Shown: one piece after another, positions 5,480 to 6,576 of the stretch | Layout of the letters: each line of letters begins with the position of its first letter | Position numbering within the stretch: the stretch's first letter is position 1 | Position numbers and translations under genes: made by a program | The notes under the pieces: model-generated | Told to the model about the DNA's origin: nothing | Seen by the model: the letters and a program-made list of their open reading frames with translations, nothing else | Databases searched by the model: none | Assembly (NCBI RefSeq): GCF_004345705.1 | Contig: NZ_SLWV01000051.1 | Coordinates: forward strand, 1 to 6,576 | Direction of reading: 5' to 3' | DNA: 6,576 bases | Source: Marinisporobacter balticus | GTDB lineage: Bacteria; Bacillota; Clostridia; Peptostreptococcales; Thermotaleaceae

Positions 5480-6501
5480 TTATTTTAATCCGTCAAAGAA
5501 ATATCTCGTGTCTCCATTTATATCTTTTAAATAAAGTTTTAATGTAATCCGCTCTATAAACCTTGAAATACTCCCACTTGTATTTTCTTTGTCTAAACTA
5601 TGAATCAGTATTTTTTCATCTCCACTATGGGTATAGGCACTGATTACATAGGGGAGTGTAGGTATACGTGTATGAATGTTTACATTCATATAACCAAACT
5701 TTTTTGCTTGTAAATATTTAAGTGCTCCCTTAAGACAGGTTAATTTTAGATCATAATGATCCTTTTGCGCTTTTTTATTTTTTCTAGACTGTATAATTCT
5801 ACCTGGTACAAACTCTTTTAGAGCTTCTCTAAATAATTCTACTTTGCAGGATTGTCCTGTAAGTTTAATAATAGAATATTCTAAAAGCTTGTCCTCTTCA
5901 TAAATATTTTCTAAAAACTTTTTGATAATATGATAGATATCTGCCCTTAGTAAAATGTTGATATCATAAATGCTTAATTTTAACGTTGGCGCATCTTTTA
6001 TGGACGATAAAACTTAATAAGTCTCTTATAATAAAACAGCTCTCATCTTTAGTTCTAAAATATAAAATCATTTTTTTACCATAATCACTGTCTCTAATTT
6101 CATCTATAATAAAAAAATTCATGTTATAGGTTTCTTCTTTTATAATTTCTTCTTTATCAACTATTTTTACCTCTTTAAACTGAAGATGTTTAGATGCTTC
6201 AAAGAAATATTCTAGAGATATAGGGTGCATTGATGGTTCTCCAATGAATGTAATTTCTTATATACATTTTATAAAGTCTAAATACTTGATCCCAATACTA
6301 TGTGTTTTCTTTTATCTTAAAAAAATACACCACAAGCTCTCTTATCTGTTTGTTTTCTAACATTGTTTCTAAGATATGCCCAAGGTCATACTCTATTTCA
6401 TCAAATACTCTCTTTTCTAGAGATTGGTACATATTTTCACCATGTTCATATAAAGGGTATAAATACCCCCTTTAATAATTCGAGTTCTCACAGAAACTCA
6501 T
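5480..6501 (-). pseudogene. Degraded gene with Hsp70/actin-type ATPase-like C-terminal region
   Basis: The pieces connect across three frames. MSFCENSNY (ATG at 6501) is followed by a TAA at 6474-6472. The frame continues with YPLYEHGENMYQSLEKRVFD and so on to a TAG at 6300-6298, then YWDQVFRLYKMYI. A one-base shift near 6250 leads into TFIGEPSMHPISLEYFFEAS and on to YFRTKDESCFIIRDLLS. A second shift near the TTTT at about 6010-6013 leads into LSSIKDAPTLKLSIYDINI, which stays open to 5480. In the last part IIKLTGQSCKVELFREALKE resembles the Hsp70/actin adenosine-binding motif. The N-terminal DxGTT phosphate loop of that fold is not seen, so internal deletion is also likely. Two stops and two frameshifts argue against sequencing error alone. 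The Hsp70 link is tentative; the decay is well supported. It may have been a chaperone-like partner of the cluster. Confidence 0.6.
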
Positions 6502-6576
6502 CTGCCCCTGTGATTACTCTCTTTTATTAATTTAATTTTTTATCGATTCCCCCATTTTTTTTTGCATAAAATACTT
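6502..6576 (-). other. AT-rich leader upstream of the first cluster gene
   Basis: No gene is recognised. AGGGG lies about 4 bases before the ATG at 6501 and may be its ribosome binding site, although the spacing is short. A tiny frame from ATG 6567 (MQKKMGESIKN) ends after 11 codons. No convincing -35/-10 pair was found, so the operon promoter is probably beyond the right edge. Confidence 0.3.

Noticed and set aside
5127..5547. Plus-strand open frames between 5127 and 5547
   Set aside because: They lie opposite coding-like minus-strand sequence, lack Shine-Dalgarno sites and carry no recognisable motif.
1..6576. CRISPR array, tRNA or rRNA genes
   Set aside because: No regularly spaced long repeats with unique spacers and no tRNA/rRNA-like segments were seen. 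The only spaced repeats are the three 13-mers at 10-89.

Overview
The window is very AT-rich, with A/T-biased codons and strong Shine-Dalgarno sequences, and looks like a low-GC Gram-positive (Clostridia-type Firmicute). No species can be named from it. Apart from one insertion sequence, every gene lies on the minus strand with short gaps, so the region reads as one operon transcribed from right to left.

Layout in transcription order. (a) 6501-5480: remains of a gene with several stops and frameshifts, whose last third resembles the C-terminal part of an Hsp70/actin-type ATPase domain. (b) 5426-4909: an unrecognised gene of about 172 codons, apparently broken by one frameshift. (c) 4896-4561: an intact DUF4280 (PAAR-like) protein. 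(d) 4538-1650: a VgrG / phage late control D-like spike protein, cut in two by an IS3-family element at 2492-3941. (e) 1623-1096: an intact protein resembling the Imm11/DUF1629 immunity family. (f) 1084-35: a second VgrG-like gene whose 3' part is replaced from position 95 by what looks like the end of an IS21-type element that continues off the left edge.

VgrG-like needle plus PAAR-like tip plus an immunity-family protein is the usual composition of a toxin-delivery or contractile-injection accessory cluster. Here both needle genes are interrupted by mobile DNA and the two promoter-proximal genes carry point lesions, while the PAAR-like and immunity-like genes remain open. The best reading is a delivery module in decay. 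No toxin domain is visible in the window.

The IS3 element is unusually well delimited. A 5-bp direct repeat (TACAT) flanks it, and removing the element plus one repeat restores a continuous 477-codon VgrG-like frame that matches its paralogue across the join. The right end carries a perfect TTGACA and the left end a perfect TATAAT. Joined in a circle with a 5-bp linker these make a consensus promoter with 17-bp spacing in front of orfA. Its orfB lies in the +1 frame relative to orfA, not the usual -1, next to a run of nine A.
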